NCBI RefSeq assembly: GCF_900582625.1
Contig: NZ_UTIQ01000084.1
Span: forward strand, 558,001 to 622,000
From: Pseudomonas viridiflava
GTDB lineage: Bacteria; Pseudomonadota; Gammaproteobacteria; Pseudomonadales; Pseudomonadaceae
Length of the DNA stretch: 64,000 bases
Reading direction: 5' to 3'
A program made the translations under genes and the position numbers. The notes beneath the pieces are model-generated. The model did no database searches. It was not told where the DNA came from and worked only from the letters and a program-made list of their open reading frames with translations. Shown here one piece after another: positions 33,541-45,658 of the stretch. How positions within the stretch are numbered: position 1 is the stretch's first letter; each line of letters opens with the position of its first letter.

Positions 33541-34980
33541 TCACAAAATCGGCGAAATCAACCTGGCGATGCGCATGCCCAACTGGCGCAGGCGGTGGAT
33601 GTTTTGGTCATCGCCCGCCGCCAGTTCAATCGCCTGGCCGAAGTCATTGTCGAGCATGCGTTCCACCTCCAGGGCGAACGCTTCGTCGACGGTGATCAAC
33701 ATGATTTCGAAGTTCAGGCGGAAGGAACGGTTGTCGAGATTGGCGCTGCCGATGGCAGCGATCTTCTGATCGATCAGCACCACCTTCTGGTGCACAAACC
33801 CCGGCTGATAGCGAAATACCCGCACGCCGCTGTGCAACGCCGCGAAGGCGTACAGGCTGGACGCGGCGTACACCGTGCGATGGTCGGGCCGCGATGGCAG
33901 CAAAATACGCACGTCCACGCCGCGCAGCACGGCCAGGCGCAGGGCGGCGGACACCGATTCGTCCGGAATGAAATACGGGCTGGTTATCCACAGGCGCTCG
34001 CGGGCGCAGTTGGCGGCTTCGACAAAAAACAGCGAGCAGGTTTCCTGCGCATCGGCCGGGCCGCTGGTGAGCACCTGGCACAGCTTGCCTTCGCCGCCGT
34101 AGGCCTCGGGCAGCATCAGCGGCGGCAACTGGCGCGTGGCCCAGAACCAATCTTCAGCAAATGATTCCTGCAAACACGCCACCGCCGGGCCGCGCAGTTC
34201 CACGTGGGTGTCGCGCCACGGCGCCAGCGGTGCTTTCAACCCCAGGTATTCGTCGCCCACGTTGAGGCCGCCGACAAAACCGAAGTCGCCATCGACCACC
34301 ACGATTTTGCGGTGGTTACGGAAGTTCAGCTGGAAGCGATTAATCAGCCCACGGCGCGTGCTGAACGCGCGCACATTGACGTCGCCGTTGCGCAGGCTTT
34401 GCCCATAGCGCCGGGGCAGGGCGTGGCTGCCGATGCTGTCGTACAGCAAATAAACCGCCACGCCGGCCGCCGCGCGCTCCAGCAGCAGGGCGTGTAAACG
34501 GCGGCCGAGGTCGTCGTCGTGGATGATGAAAAACTGCACCAGCACCACCTGCCGGGCGCTGGCGATGGCGGCGAAAATGGCTTCGAACGTGGCGTTGCCG
34601 TCGATCAACAGCCGCACCTGATTATTCGCCAGGCACGGCATGTGGCCCAACGAGGGCAGGGCGCCGAGGGTTCTGTAGGCGTCGGTGTCTTGCGCGGCCA
34701 GGGCCTCCTCGGCCCAGGGTCGCCAGTTGAGCGTGCTCATGGCGGTGCGCATTTCTCGGTCGGCGTGGCGGCGCGCTCGGATGTACGCATCGAACGTGCT
34801 GCGGCCAAACACCAGGTAGGGAATCAGCGTCAGGTACGGAATAAACAGCAGCGACAACGCCCAGGCGATGGAACCCTGGGCGGTGCGTACCGTGAGGATG
34901 GCGTGCAGCGCGGCGCAGATGCCGAGCAGGTGGGTGAGGGCTATCAGATAGCCGAACAGCGGTGGGATGATCACGTCCAT
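33541..34980 (-). CDS. cls: Cardiolipin synthase
   Basis: Condenses two phosphatidylglycerols to cardiolipin at the inner membrane. Two N-terminal transmembrane segments ([20 protein letters not shown] and the helix after AWALSLL) are followed by two phospholipase D HKD motifs: [17 protein letters not shown] near residue 220 and [21 protein letters not shown] near 395. The 479-residue length is typical of ClsA. The open frame runs back to 35568, but ATG 34980 ([10 protein letters not shown]) starts at the family N-terminus and the upstream part is a shadow of the DUF3617 gene. Confidence 0.92.
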   Translation of the reverse strand: MDVIIPPLFGYLIALTHLLGICAALHAILTVRTAQGSIAWALSLLFIPYLTLIPYLVFGRSTFDAYIRARRHADREMRTAMSTLNWRPWAEEALAAQDTDAYRTLGALPSLGHMPCLANNQVRLLIDGNATFEAIFAAIASARQVVLVQFFIIHDDDLGRRLHALLLERAAAGVAVYLLYDSIGSHALPRRYGQSLRNGDVNVRAFSTRRGLINRFQLNFRNHRKIVVVDGDFGFVGGLNVGDEYLGLKAPLAPWRDTHVELRGPAVACLQESFAEDWFWATRQLPPLMLPEAYGGEGKLCQVLTSGPADAQETCSLFFVEAANCARERLWITSPYFIPDESVSAALRLAVLRGVDVRILLPSRPDHRTVYAASSLYAFAALHSGVRVFRYQPGFVHQKVVLIDQKIAAIGSANLDNRSFRLNFEIMLITVDEAFALEVERMLDNDFGQAIELAAGDDQNIHRLRQLGMRIARLISPIL

Positions 34981-35115
34981 GCCGGGGTCGCTTGGGCAAT
35001 GTGCTGACACGCAATGTGCCGTGTGCCGGTGCAACTGTCGACTGTAGCTGGCGTCTACATGGCTGGCCGCGCCATAGTTGCGCCGCTTCCCCACCTGCCA
35101 GAAGGACCGTGATTT

Positions 35116-35637
35116 ATGAAGATTCGCCTTGTTCTTGCCTGCACCGCCGCGCTCGGAGCGTCGTCCATGGCGCAGGCCGAGAAGCTGCAACCCGGGCTGT
35201 GGGAGATTCAGTCGAAAAATATGCAGGTCAACGGCCAGCAGATGCCCGACCTGCAACTGCTGATGGGCAGCCTGCCGCCCGAGCAACGCAAAATGGCTGA
35301 GCAAGCCATGGCCAAACAAGGCGTGGCGATGGCGGGCAATGGCGTGCGCATGTGCATCACCCCGGAGCAGGCGCAAACCGACAACTTCCCAACCCAAGGC
35401 GCCCATTCCGGCTGCAAGCAGCAGATCACCGAACGCACTCCGCAAATGATGAAATTCACCGTCAGTTGCCCGCAGGGACAAGGGCAAGGGCAGACGACTT
35501 TCCTCAGCTCTCGTGAGTTCGCCACCACCGTTAACGGCACGTTTTTGATGGGCGGACAGAAGCAGCAAGGCCGTCTTGAATCGACGGGCCGCTGGGTAGG
35601 TGCTGACTGCTCAGGTTTGCCTGCCAACACCCGTTAA
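35116..35637 (+). CDS. Exported DUF3617-family protein
   Basis: A 173-residue secreted or periplasmic protein. Residues 1-21 form a signal peptide ending SSMAQA. The mature start [20 protein letters not shown] is characteristic of DUF3617, and three cysteine-containing segments ([22 protein letters not shown]) follow. The function of the family is unknown. A rho-independent terminator lies 40 bases downstream, so it is a single-gene unit. Confidence 0.85.
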   Translation: MKIRLVLACTAALGASSMAQAEKLQPGLWEIQSKNMQVNGQQMPDLQLLMGSLPPEQRKMAEQAMAKQGVAMAGNGVRMCITPEQAQTDNFPTQGAHSGCKQQITERTPQMMKFTVSCPQGQGQGQTTFLSSREFATTVNGTFLMGGQKQQGRLESTGRWVGADCSGLPANTR

Positions 35638-35677
35638 GCGCAGTGGCGCGGCGCAATTAAACAGCCAGTTCCACGTG

Positions 35678-35723
35678 AAACCCCTGGCCCTGCTGGCTTA
35701 CAGCGCGGCGCAGGGGTTTTTTA
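35678..35723 (+). terminator. Rho-independent terminator after the DUF3617 gene
   Basis: AAACCCCTG (35678-35686) pairs with CAGGGGTTT (35711-35719) and is followed by T's. A smaller stem GCTG/CAGC forms within the loop. Confidence 0.85.
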
Positions 35724-35767
35724 TGGCATTCGGAAAAATCGGGACGGTCGTTAAAGTCCGACGTTTT

Positions 35768-35795
35768 GTTATTGTATAACGTGTAATACTATAAC
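35768..35795. promoter_or_regulatory. Two tandem Zur-box-like sites
   Basis: GTTATTGTATAAC at 35768-35780 is a perfect GTTAT/ATAAC inverted repeat, and GTAATACTATAAC at 35783-35795 is a near copy 15 bases on. Both match the Zur consensus GTTATANNATAAC well. They sit 45-70 bases before a ZigA-type zinc GTPase gene, where zinc-loaded Zur would repress. Confidence 0.8.
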
Positions 35796-35838
35796 AGTCG
35801 TCGAGCTAAACCGGCTCCTGTTCTGATGAGAATCCGCC

Positions 35839-37044
<1,206 letters not shown>

Positions 37045-37051
37045 GGGCGGA

Positions 37052-37405
37052 TCAGCGATCCATCCACACGCCACGGTTCTGCTTTTCGCAGGCCGGCTTG
37101 AGGTAGGCGGAGTCGCTGGCTACGCCGTAGTAGTGGATGTCTTGCTGATACGGCGTGCCCGGCACTTTGGCCGAGCGGCACACGCCAAACGAGCCCTGCG
37201 GGCATTGTTCGACGTAGTCGACCGTCACTTGTTGGCCCTTCATCGTCGGTTGGCAAAAGCCGCTGTGAAACAGGTTGGGCGGAATGCTGCGGTTCTGCTG
37301 ACAGACCTTCACATCCAAGCGTTCAGCCTGGCTGTGCACCACACAGGCCTCGGCCATCACCTGGCCGGATAGAAGAAGCAGCAAAGGCAACAGCAATACG
37401 CGCAT
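37052..37405 (-). CDS. Small exported cysteine-containing protein
   Basis: A 117-residue protein with a signal peptide (RVLLLPLLLLLSGQVMA, cleavage after MA). The mature part has six cysteines (EACVV, KVCQQ, GFCQP, EQCPQ, GVCRS, PACEK), likely paired in disulfides in the periplasm. Similar Pseudomonas proteins are often labelled NADH:ubiquinone oxidoreductase without evidence; nothing in this sequence supports that. It is convergent with the zinc GTPase gene. Function unknown. Confidence 0.75.
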   Translation of the reverse strand: MRVLLLPLLLLLSGQVMAEACVVHSQAERLDVKVCQQNRSIPPNLFHSGFCQPTMKGQQVTVDYVEQCPQGSFGVCRSAKVPGTPYQQDIHYYGVASDSAYLKPACEKQNRGVWMDR

Positions 37406-37526
37406 CGTGGGTCTCCGGCGCCGAAAAAATGTGCCGGCGACTCTAGCACGGCGAGCCCCGTGCTTGTGCCTGTGGCGCTTTTCACCGATGGTTATCCACC
37501 CCTGAAATCACACCCCGAGAACGCAC

Positions 37527-38504
37527 GTGCTCAGCGACATTCCCACGCATTTGATTGCCGGCCCGCTGGGCGCCGGGAAAACCAGCCTGATCCGTCATCT
37601 GCTGGCGCAGCGCCCTGCCGATGAGCGTTGGGCGGTGCTGATTAACGAGTTCGGCCAAATTGGCCTCGATGCCGCGCTGCTGACCACGGGCGATGACGGC
37701 ATCGCCCTGAGCGAAGTCGCGGGCGGCTGCTTGTGTTGCGTGAATGGCGCGCCGTTTCAAATCGGCCTTGCCCGGTTGCTGCGCAAAGCCAAACCCCATC
37801 GCCTGTTTATCGAGCCGTCAGGCCTCGGCCATCCGGCGGCACTGCTGGCGCAATTGCGTGATCCGCCCTGGGAAGGTGTGCTGGCCGTGCAGCCGAGCGT
37901 GCTGGTGCTGGACGCCCAAGCGCTGGCCGCCGGCTTGCCGCTGCCGGACAGCCAGCAAGCGGCCCTGGCCGACGCGGGTTTGCTGGTGCTCAACAAAGCC
38001 GAACACCTCGACGCCGATACCCGCACCGCCATCGTCAACCGCCTGCCAGCGCGCCCGATGTTCTGGACCAGCCAGGGCGTTGTGCCGCTGGCCGAGCTGC
38101 CCGGCGCGACGGCGCAGGCCGCAGACGGCGCGCCCGAATTACCAAGCCCCGACGCCGCCAACCGCGCCAGCGTCTGGCTCGACCCCACGCAGCCAATCTG
38201 CCAGAGCGGCGGCCAAGCCGAAGGCTGGAGCATCGGCTGGCGCTGGCATCCCAGCCAGCAATTCGAACTTATGCGCCTGCAAACCTGGCTGGCGAGCCTG
38301 CCCTGGCGGCGCGCCAAACTGGTGATGCATAGCAACGCCGGCTGGCTATCGGCCAACGCCTTGAACGGCGAGCCGCTGCACTGGCAAAGCAGCGAATGGC
38401 GCAAAGACTCGCGCCTGGAACTGATCTTCAGCGAACCGCAAAACGAGCACCAGCTCAACGCTGGAATGGCAGCCTGTAGGTTTGGGTCGGTCCGCGTTCG
38501 GTAA
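37527..38504 (+). CDS. COG0523-family GTPase, third copy in the window
   Basis: A G3E-family GTPase of 325 residues. Walker A GPLGAGKTS is at residues 12-20, CxCC (GCLCC) has cysteines at 68, 70 and 71, and NKAE fills the guanine-recognition place. It is shorter than the ZigA-type protein and lacks a histidine-rich loop, so its metal is not clear. No Zur box or riboswitch precedes it. The start is GTG 37527. The C-terminal residues CRFGSVRVR and the stop lie in a family D repeat, so the native C-terminus may have been altered. Confidence 0.82.
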   Translation: MLSDIPTHLIAGPLGAGKTSLIRHLLAQRPADERWAVLINEFGQIGLDAALLTTGDDGIALSEVAGGCLCCVNGAPFQIGLARLLRKAKPHRLFIEPSGLGHPAALLAQLRDPPWEGVLAVQPSVLVLDAQALAAGLPLPDSQQAALADAGLLVLNKAEHLDADTRTAIVNRLPARPMFWTSQGVVPLAELPGATAQAADGAPELPSPDAANRASVWLDPTQPICQSGGQAEGWSIGWRWHPSQQFELMRLQTWLASLPWRRAKLVMHSNAGWLSANALNGEPLHWQSSEWRKDSRLELIFSEPQNEHQLNAGMAACRFGSVRVR

Positions 38505-38522
38505 GCGCAGCGAAGCCCAACG
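38474..38522. repeat. Family D repeat at the end of the COG0523 gene
   Basis: TGTAGGTTTGGGTCGGTCCG leads into GCGCAGCGAAGCCCAACGC. Similar DNA occurs at 63641-63690, and a fragment at 47151-47168. The repeat overlaps the last ten codons and stop of the GTPase gene. Confidence 0.6.
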
Positions 38523-38569
38523 CAAAACCATTAAACTTGCGCTCACGTTTCCCTAGAAGTCCGCCCCTT

Positions 38570-39454
38570 ATGACCGCCTTCACCCTGCACCCCTGGTCCC
38601 ACGCCAGCTCCGCCCACTTCACCCTGCGCGGCTGGCACAGCGAGCCCAGCGGCAAACCGTTGCTGCACTTTATCCACGGCAACGGCTTTTGCGGACGCAC
38701 GTACGAGCCGATGCTCAAGCACCTCGCCGCTGATTTCGACCTCTGGCTCTGCGACGTTCAAGGCCATGGCGACAGCGACCACGGCGGCCGTTTCCACGGT
38801 TGGAATCGCAGCGCCGAACTGGCGGTGGAAGCGTTCGATGCCGGCCGCAGCGTATTCGGTGAAGTGCCGCGTTTCGCCCTCGGCCACAGTTTTGGTGGCG
38901 TGCTCAGCAGCTTGATCCTGGCCAAGCACCCAGAGCTGTTTCAACGCGCGGTGCTGCTCGACCCGGTGTTGTTCCCGCCGACGCTGATCGGCGTGATGGC
39001 GGTGTCGGAAGTGCTCGGCTTGCAGCGTCAGCACAGCATGGCGCGCAAATCCGCCGCGCGGCGCAAGCAGTGGCCAGACCGCGCGGCGGCGTATGCCGGC
39101 TTGCATGGCCGGGGCACGTTCAAAGGGTGGGAAGACGCGGCGCTATGGGCGTATGTGGAGCACGCGTTGAAGGACGTGGAAAACGGCGTCGAGCTGAAAT
39201 GCCGGCCCAGCCGCGAGGCCGAGATTTTCAGCTCCTACCCGCGCCGGCTCTGGAGTTCGCTAAGCAAAATCGTCACACCGACGCTGATCGTGCACGGCCA
39301 GGACAGTTACCCGTTCGTGGCCAAAGCGGTGGCGCGTGTCAGCGCACTTAACAGCCATGTGCGCGGGCAAGTGGTGGCAGGCGGGCATTGTTTTATGCAG
39401 CAGACCCCGCTGGACAGCTCCGAGCGGGTTCGCGGTTTTTTGCTCAAGGAGTAA
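38570..39454 (+). CDS. Alpha/beta-fold hydrolase
   Basis: A 294-residue serine hydrolase of the alpha/beta fold. The oxyanion region HFIHGNGFCGRTYEP is near residues 25-39, the nucleophile elbow is GHSFGG (FALGHSFGGVLSSLIL), an acid lies in LIVHGQDSYPFV, and the catalytic histidine is in VVAGGHCFMQQTP near the C-terminus. The triad is complete. ATG 38570 starts at the natural N-terminus; an upstream in-frame start at 38537 gives only a short basic extension. Substrate unknown, probably an ester or lipid. Confidence 0.87.
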   Translation: MTAFTLHPWSHASSAHFTLRGWHSEPSGKPLLHFIHGNGFCGRTYEPMLKHLAADFDLWLCDVQGHGDSDHGGRFHGWNRSAELAVEAFDAGRSVFGEVPRFALGHSFGGVLSSLILAKHPELFQRAVLLDPVLFPPTLIGVMAVSEVLGLQRQHSMARKSAARRKQWPDRAAAYAGLHGRGTFKGWEDAALWAYVEHALKDVENGVELKCRPSREAEIFSSYPRRLWSSLSKIVTPTLIVHGQDSYPFVAKAVARVSALNSHVRGQVVAGGHCFMQQTPLDSSERVRGFLLKE

Positions 39455-39464
39455 GGCGTAGGGC

Positions 39465-39941
39465 TTAGTGCAGCTTGTCGTGCTTGCGCCGCCAGTCGCT
39501 GAGCTGCACCACGTTGCCGCTGACACGTTCTGGCACCACGTCAATCACGGCATGGGGCGCGGCGTTGTCCATCACCACGCTGTCGCCCACCACGTTGGGC
39601 TGCGCCACCGGTTGCCCCGGCTTTTCCACGAACGGGTGGGGCGCTAGCTCGATGGTGCCCACGTGCTGGCCAAACATGGTGATGGTGCCGGAGTGGCGCT
39701 GTTCACTGGTGACGGTGAATTCAAAGCCATACACCCGCGCCAGGCGACGGCGGCCGCGAGCATCCGGTAGCAATGCAATGCGGCGCAGGGCGACGTTGTC
39801 GTCGAGCAAAATCACTTCCATGCGCTGACAGTGCTGCTTCACCCGCTCCAACGCGCGTTCGCGCAAGCCATGGGCATGCCACAGCCAGGCGGCGCCGGCA
39901 GCCAGCAACATCAGCACGAACATATTGCCCAGGGTCAACAT
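39465..39941 (-). CDS. DUF3301-family membrane-anchored protein
   Basis: A 158-residue protein with an N-terminal membrane helix (MFVLMLLAAGAAWLWHAHGL) and a small soluble domain with RERALERVKQHCQRMEVILLDDNVALRRIAL and RRRLARVYGFEFTVTSEQRH-type segments, characteristic of DUF3301. The function of the family is unknown. It is convergent with the hydrolase gene. Confidence 0.8.
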   Translation of the reverse strand: MLTLGNMFVLMLLAAGAAWLWHAHGLRERALERVKQHCQRMEVILLDDNVALRRIALLPDARGRRRLARVYGFEFTVTSEQRHSGTITMFGQHVGTIELAPHPFVEKPGQPVAQPNVVGDSVVMDNAAPHAVIDVVPERVSGNVVQLSDWRRKHDKLH

Positions 39942-40030
39942 CGCGACGCACTCCTACAAGAGGGCCAAGCTTACTCGCGTCTTTGTGACCAACTCCAGCG
40001 TCGGCTATGACCGTCAGGCGGGTGGCCGGC

Positions 40031-41710
40031 TCAGCTTGTCGTTGCGCTGTGCAGGCCGAGGCGTTCGAACATGATGCGGGCGATTTCCCGCTCGCCCATC
40101 ACCACCAGGTCGGCGCCGTGTTGCTGCAGGTAATCCACTTCGTCGTCGAAATGGGCGCGCGCGATGATGTCCAGGTTGGCATTGGCGGCGCGCGCATGAA
40201 TCGCGATCGCCCCCGCCTCCAAGCCATTGGGAATGGCGATCAGCAGCCAGCGCGCGTTGGCCACATTGGCCAGCTCCAGCACGCGGGCGCTGGCGGCATT
40301 GCCATGCACCACGCTGTGGCCGACTTCGCGCAGTTCCTGGGCCTGGGTGCGGTTGTCTTCGATGATCACCAACGGCACGCCTTCCTCGCGTAGCCGCGCG
40401 CTGATGCGGCTGCCGACGCGGCCGTGGCCGATCAAAATGGCGTGACCGGTTTCGGTAATTGGCTGGAATTCCTCGGGCGCTTCTTCCTCAACCGTGGCTG
40501 CTGGCGCGGTTTTTTCGCGGCCATCGAGCCAGGGCTGAATGCGGTCGATCAGGGTGAACAGCATGGGGTTGATGACGATCGACAAAATGGCGCCGGCCAA
40601 AATGTAATCACGCCCGGCTTCGGGCATCAGCCCCAAGCCCACGCCGAGGCCGGCGAGAATGAACGAGAACTCACCAATCTGCGCCAGGCTGGCGGAAATG
40701 GTCAGCGCCGTGCTCAGTGGTTTGCCGAAGGCCAGCACGATCAGCAATGCCGCTAGCGACTTGCCGAACACGATCACCAGCAGCGTGGCGAGCACCATCA
40801 GGGGCTCGTTAATCAGCACCATCGGGTTGAACAGCATGCCCACCGACACGAAGAACAACACCGCAAAGGCATCGCGCAGCGGCAGCGAATCGTCGGCGGC
40901 TTTGTGGCTGTATTCCGACTCGTTGAGAATCATGCCGGCGAAAAATGCGCCCAGGGCAAACGACACCCCGAACAACACCGCCGAGCCGTACGCCACGCCC
41001 ATGGCAATCGCCAGCACGGCGAGGGTGAACAATTCACGCGAACCCGTGCCGGCGCTTTTCTCCAGCAGCCAGGGAATCACCTTGCCGCCCACCACAATCA
41101 TCAGCACCACAAACGCCGCGACTTTCGCCAGGGTAATGCCCAACTGCAGCCAGATACCTTCGTCCGGCGCCGCTTCGCTACCGCCCAGCACACCGGCCAA
41201 CGCCGGAATCAGCACCAGCGCCAGCACCATTACCAGGTCTTCGACAATCAACCAGCCCACCGCGATTTTGCCGCGTCGGCTGTCGATCAGTTGCCGCGCT
41301 TCCAAGGCCCGCAGCAGCACTACGGTACTGGCCACCGAGAGCGCCAGGCCGAAGATCAAACCGGCGCCCCACGACCACCCGGTTAGCCACGACAGGCCCA
41401 TGCCCATCAGCGTGGCGACGGTTATTTGCACCAAGGCGCCGGGGATAGCGATGTTCTTTACCGACATCAAGTCTTTGAGCGAGAAGTGCAGGCCCACCCC
41501 GAACATCAGCAAGATGACGCCGATTTCCGAGAGTTCGTTGGAAAGGTCCTGGTCGGCGACAAAGCCCGGTGTGAACGGGCCGACCAACACGCCCGCGAGC
41601 AGGTAGCCAACCAAGGGCGACAAGCGCAGGCGGTTGGCCAGCGTGCCAAGCGCGAAGGCCAGCACAAAGCCGGTCGCCAGGGCCGCGATAAGAGGGGTGT
41701 GATGAACCAT
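40031..41710 (-). CDS. ybaL: CPA2-family cation:proton antiporter with RCK domain (YbaL/KefB-like)
   Basis: An inner-membrane antiporter. The first ~390 residues hold about twelve transmembrane helices of the Na/H exchanger fold, with LSPLVGYLLAGVLVGPFTPG near the start and VGWLIVEDLVMVLALVLIP as the ion-binding segment. After a short linker comes a cytosolic TrkA-N/RCK nucleotide-binding domain (HAILIGHGRVGSRI near residue 420). The arrangement and 559-residue length match YbaL. ATG 41710 has GGGAG upstream; the frame is open further, to 41776. Confidence 0.9.
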   Translation of the reverse strand: MVHHTPLIAALATGFVLAFALGTLANRLRLSPLVGYLLAGVLVGPFTPGFVADQDLSNELSEIGVILLMFGVGLHFSLKDLMSVKNIAIPGALVQITVATLMGMGLSWLTGWSWGAGLIFGLALSVASTVVLLRALEARQLIDSRRGKIAVGWLIVEDLVMVLALVLIPALAGVLGGSEAAPDEGIWLQLGITLAKVAAFVVLMIVVGGKVIPWLLEKSAGTGSRELFTLAVLAIAMGVAYGSAVLFGVSFALGAFFAGMILNESEYSHKAADDSLPLRDAFAVLFFVSVGMLFNPMVLINEPLMVLATLLVIVFGKSLAALLIVLAFGKPLSTALTISASLAQIGEFSFILAGLGVGLGLMPEAGRDYILAGAILSIVINPMLFTLIDRIQPWLDGREKTAPAATVEEEAPEEFQPITETGHAILIGHGRVGSRISARLREEGVPLVIIEDNRTQAQELREVGHSVVHGNAASARVLELANVANARWLLIAIPNGLEAGAIAIHARAANANLDIIARAHFDDEVDYLQQHGADLVVMGEREIARIMFERLGLHSATTS

Positions 41711-41922
41711 GAATTCTCCCGAATTGGTGCGAGGGGCGGGCGCCGTTGCATTGCAGTGTGGGCCAGGCTGAAACATCGCGCCGCCGGCCGGAACTGGAGG
41801 GGAGGCAGTTCAGCAAACCGGTAAGTGAAGCGATGCGGGCCTCAGTCTAGCGCAGCGAATATGCCAAGCCGGGCGGCTGTCTCAAGGCATTGTTAAACAA
41901 GATGTTTGTGCGCTGCGCAGGA
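41711..41922. other. Gap between antiporter and LysR genes
   Basis: No gene or clear terminator is visible here. Both flanking genes read leftward, so the antiporter promoter should lie in this gap. Confidence 0.4.
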
Positions 41923-42843
41923 TCATCCCACGCTCGCCGACGCGCTGCCCGCGCCCGCTTCCAGTTTTCGCCAGAGCAAACGGATGGCCGCTTTGCGCAC
42001 CAGCGCGCAGCGGTACAGGCGAATCTCAAGCGGCAACTGCCAATGCGCGCCGCCGCATTCCACCAACTCGCCACGCGCCAACTCCGGCTCGATGCTCAGG
42101 CGCGGCACCCAGGCCACGCCCAACCCTTGCAGCGCCATGCTTTTCAGGCTGTCGGCCATCGCCGTTTCGTACACCGTGGTGGAGCGCAGGCCGCGTTGAC
42201 GGAGCAAGGCGTTGACCGAGCGACCAAGAAAGGCGCCGGCGCTGTAGGCCAGCAGCGGCACGCTTTGGCCGCCTTCCAAATCGAACAGCGCCTCGCCATC
42301 GGCGTTTACGCCACACACCGGCAGCATTTCACTGCGCCCCAGCAGCATGGAGGGAAAGATTTCCGGATCCATCTGCAACGCCGCGTCGGGGTCGTAGAAA
42401 GCCAGAATCAGATCGCAGGCGCCCTCGCGCAGCGCGTGCACCGCCTCGCCGACGTTGGTGGCCACCAGCCGACTGGCAATGTTCAACCCGTCTTGGCGTA
42501 AGCGCGCAATCCAAGCCGGGAAGTAACTCAGCGCCAGGGAATGCGCCGCCGCAAATTGCAGCACTTCGCCTTGTTGGCCTTCCAAGTGATGCAGGTGGCG
42601 CACCACTTCGCCCAGTTGCTCGATCACGCTGCGGGCGGTCACCAAAAACAGTTGGCCGGCCTCTGTGAGCTCCACAGGCGTGCGCGAGCGGTTCACCAAA
42701 CTCAGGCCCAACGACTCTTCCAAACTGCGAATCCGTCGGCTGAAGGCCGGCTGGGTGACGAAGCGCTTCTGCGCCGCCTGGGAAAAACTGCGGGTGCCGG
42801 CCAGGGTGACGAAGTCTTCCAGCCATTTGCTTTCGAGGTTCAT
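41923..42843 (-). CDS. LysR-family regulator, HypT/YjiE-like, divergent from aspA
   Basis: A 306-residue LysR regulator. The N-terminal winged helix reads WLEDFVTLAGTRSFSQAA then VTQPAFSRRIRSLEESLG, which resembles E. coli HypT (YjiE), and HypT-like features recur further on (FAAAHSLALSYFP and GLGVAWVPRLSIEPELARG). HypT answers hypochlorite; whether this protein does is not known. In Pseudomonas a LysR gene of this type is found next to aspA, and the divergent 173-base gap suggests it controls aspA. ATG 42843 gives a normal start. Confidence 0.85.
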   Translation of the reverse strand: MNLESKWLEDFVTLAGTRSFSQAAQKRFVTQPAFSRRIRSLEESLGLSLVNRSRTPVELTEAGQLFLVTARSVIEQLGEVVRHLHHLEGQQGEVLQFAAAHSLALSYFPAWIARLRQDGLNIASRLVATNVGEAVHALREGACDLILAFYDPDAALQMDPEIFPSMLLGRSEMLPVCGVNADGEALFDLEGGQSVPLLAYSAGAFLGRSVNALLRQRGLRSTTVYETAMADSLKSMALQGLGVAWVPRLSIEPELARGELVECGGAHWQLPLEIRLYRCALVRKAAIRLLWRKLEAGAGSASASVG

Positions 42844-43016
42844 GTGGGCTCCGTTGCGATACCGCTTATTACGCTCGCCGACAAGCGGCAGTCACACCAA
42901 CATTATGCCGTTTGTGCATACCCCAGCGTTTAACAGCATTGGCCTTAGAAACAGCTCAGCCCTAGTCTAGCCTGCATCGCGGCCAAGCCCGTGCCTACCC
43001 TGAGATGAACCTCATC

Positions 43017-44447
<1,431 letters not shown>

Positions 44448-44501
44448 CGCGCCACCGTTTCACAGTCACCAGGCTTTGGGGCCACTCTTCCCAAGCCCTT
44501 C

Positions 44502-44537
44502 AGGAGATACAGCGAACGCTGTGTCTCCTTTTTTTTG
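44502..44537 (+). terminator. Rho-independent terminator after aspA
   Basis: AGGAGATACAGC (44502-44513) pairs with GCTGTGTCTCCT (44518-44529) around a GAAC loop, followed by about eight T's. One G-T pair interrupts the stem. Confidence 0.92.
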
Positions 44538-44559
44538 CGAGTGGCGCCGACCCTCACCC

Positions 44560-44675
44560 CCCGCCCTCTCCCGCTCGCGGGCGAGGGGGCCTAACCGAGT
44601 TTGAGGCGAGATAGGCGATGGATCCCCCTCCCCCGCTTGCGGGAGAGGGGCTAGGGGCGAGGGCCGCGAACGCCG
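44560..44675. repeat. Family C repeat pair between aspA and glutaminase
   Basis: CCCTCTCCCGCTCGCGGGCG (44562-44581) and CCCCTCCCCCGCTTGCGGGA (44625-44644), with GAGAGGGGCTAGGGGCGAGG after it, fill the convergent gap. They match the pairs at 5-150 and 27385-27490. Confidence 0.85.
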
Positions 44676-44685
44676 CCGATCCCGG

Positions 44686-45594
44686 TTAAAACACCGACCA
44701 CCCAATCCGCTGACTCAACAATTCCAACGCCGCCATCCCCACCAGCGAATTGCCCGCCGCGTTCAATTCTGGCGACCACACGCACACGGTGAATCGCCCC
44801 GGCACCACCGCAACAATGCCGCCACCCACGCCGCTCTTACCCGGCAGCCCAACCCGATAGGCGAAATTCCCGGCTTCGTCATACAGCCCGCTGGTGGCCA
44901 TGATCGAATTCACCTGCTGGGTTTGTCGCGCCGTCAGAATCTGCTCGCCGCTGTGTTTGCAGAACCCGTCGTTGGCCAGAAAACAAAAGGCGCGGGCCAG
45001 GTCCACGCAGCTCATGCGCAGCGCGCAGTAATTGAAATAACTGCGCAGCACGGCCTCGACATCGTTATGAAAGTTGCCGAACGACTGCATCAGGTACGCC
45101 ATCGCCGCATTGCGCGCGCGGTGCTGGTACTCCGACTCGGCGACATGACGATCCACCGTCACCTCGGCATTTCCCGACAGCCGCCGTACAAAATCGCGCA
45201 TCGACAACACCGGCGCGGCAAAGCGCGACTGGTTGATGTCACAAATCACCAGCGCCCCGGCGTTGATAAACGGATTACGCGGCTTGCCGCGCTCGAACTC
45301 CAACTGCACCAGCGAATTGAACGGCTGCCCCGACGGCTCATGGCCAAGGCGCTCCCAAATCGCCTCGCCGGAATGCTCGATGGCCTGTACCAGGCTGAAC
45401 ACCTTGGAAATGCTCTGCACCGAAAACGGCGTGTCGGCATCGCCGGCGCAAAACAGCTCGCCGTCGTTGCCATACACGGCAATGCCCAACTGCGCGGCAG
45501 GCACCTCGGCCAACGCGGGGATGTAACTGGCCACTTTGCCCTGGCCAATCAACGGGCGGACTTCATCGAGAATTTCGGTCAACAGCGCTTGCAT
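44686..45594 (-). CDS. glsA: Glutaminase (GlsA/GlsB family)
   Basis: Hydrolyses glutamine to glutamate and ammonia. The beta-lactamase-like active-site serine and lysine are in [10 protein letters not shown] (Ser61 and Lys64), followed by [26 protein letters not shown] and [17 protein letters not shown], the full set of family motifs. Length of 302 residues is normal. It is cytoplasmic and probably a single-gene unit, 64 bases downstream of the same-strand MocR gene. Confidence 0.94.
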   Translation of the reverse strand: MQALLTEILDEVRPLIGQGKVASYIPALAEVPAAQLGIAVYGNDGELFCAGDADTPFSVQSISKVFSLVQAIEHSGEAIWERLGHEPSGQPFNSLVQLEFERGKPRNPFINAGALVICDINQSRFAAPVLSMRDFVRRLSGNAEVTVDRHVAESEYQHRARNAAMAYLMQSFGNFHNDVEAVLRSYFNYCALRMSCVDLARAFCFLANDGFCKHSGEQILTARQTQQVNSIMATSGLYDEAGNFAYRVGLPGKSGVGGGIVAVVPGRFTVCVWSPELNAAGNSLVGMAALELLSQRIGWSVF

Positions 45595-45658
45595 GGTTGG
45601 GCTCCGTGGCGATCACTGCTAGACGATGGTTTTGCAGGCGGCATCACCTAAAAATGGC

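Noticed and set aside
37052..37405. NADH:ubiquinone oxidoreductase subunit
   Set aside because: The name is often copied for similar proteins, but the sequence shows a small exported cysteine protein with no complex I feature.
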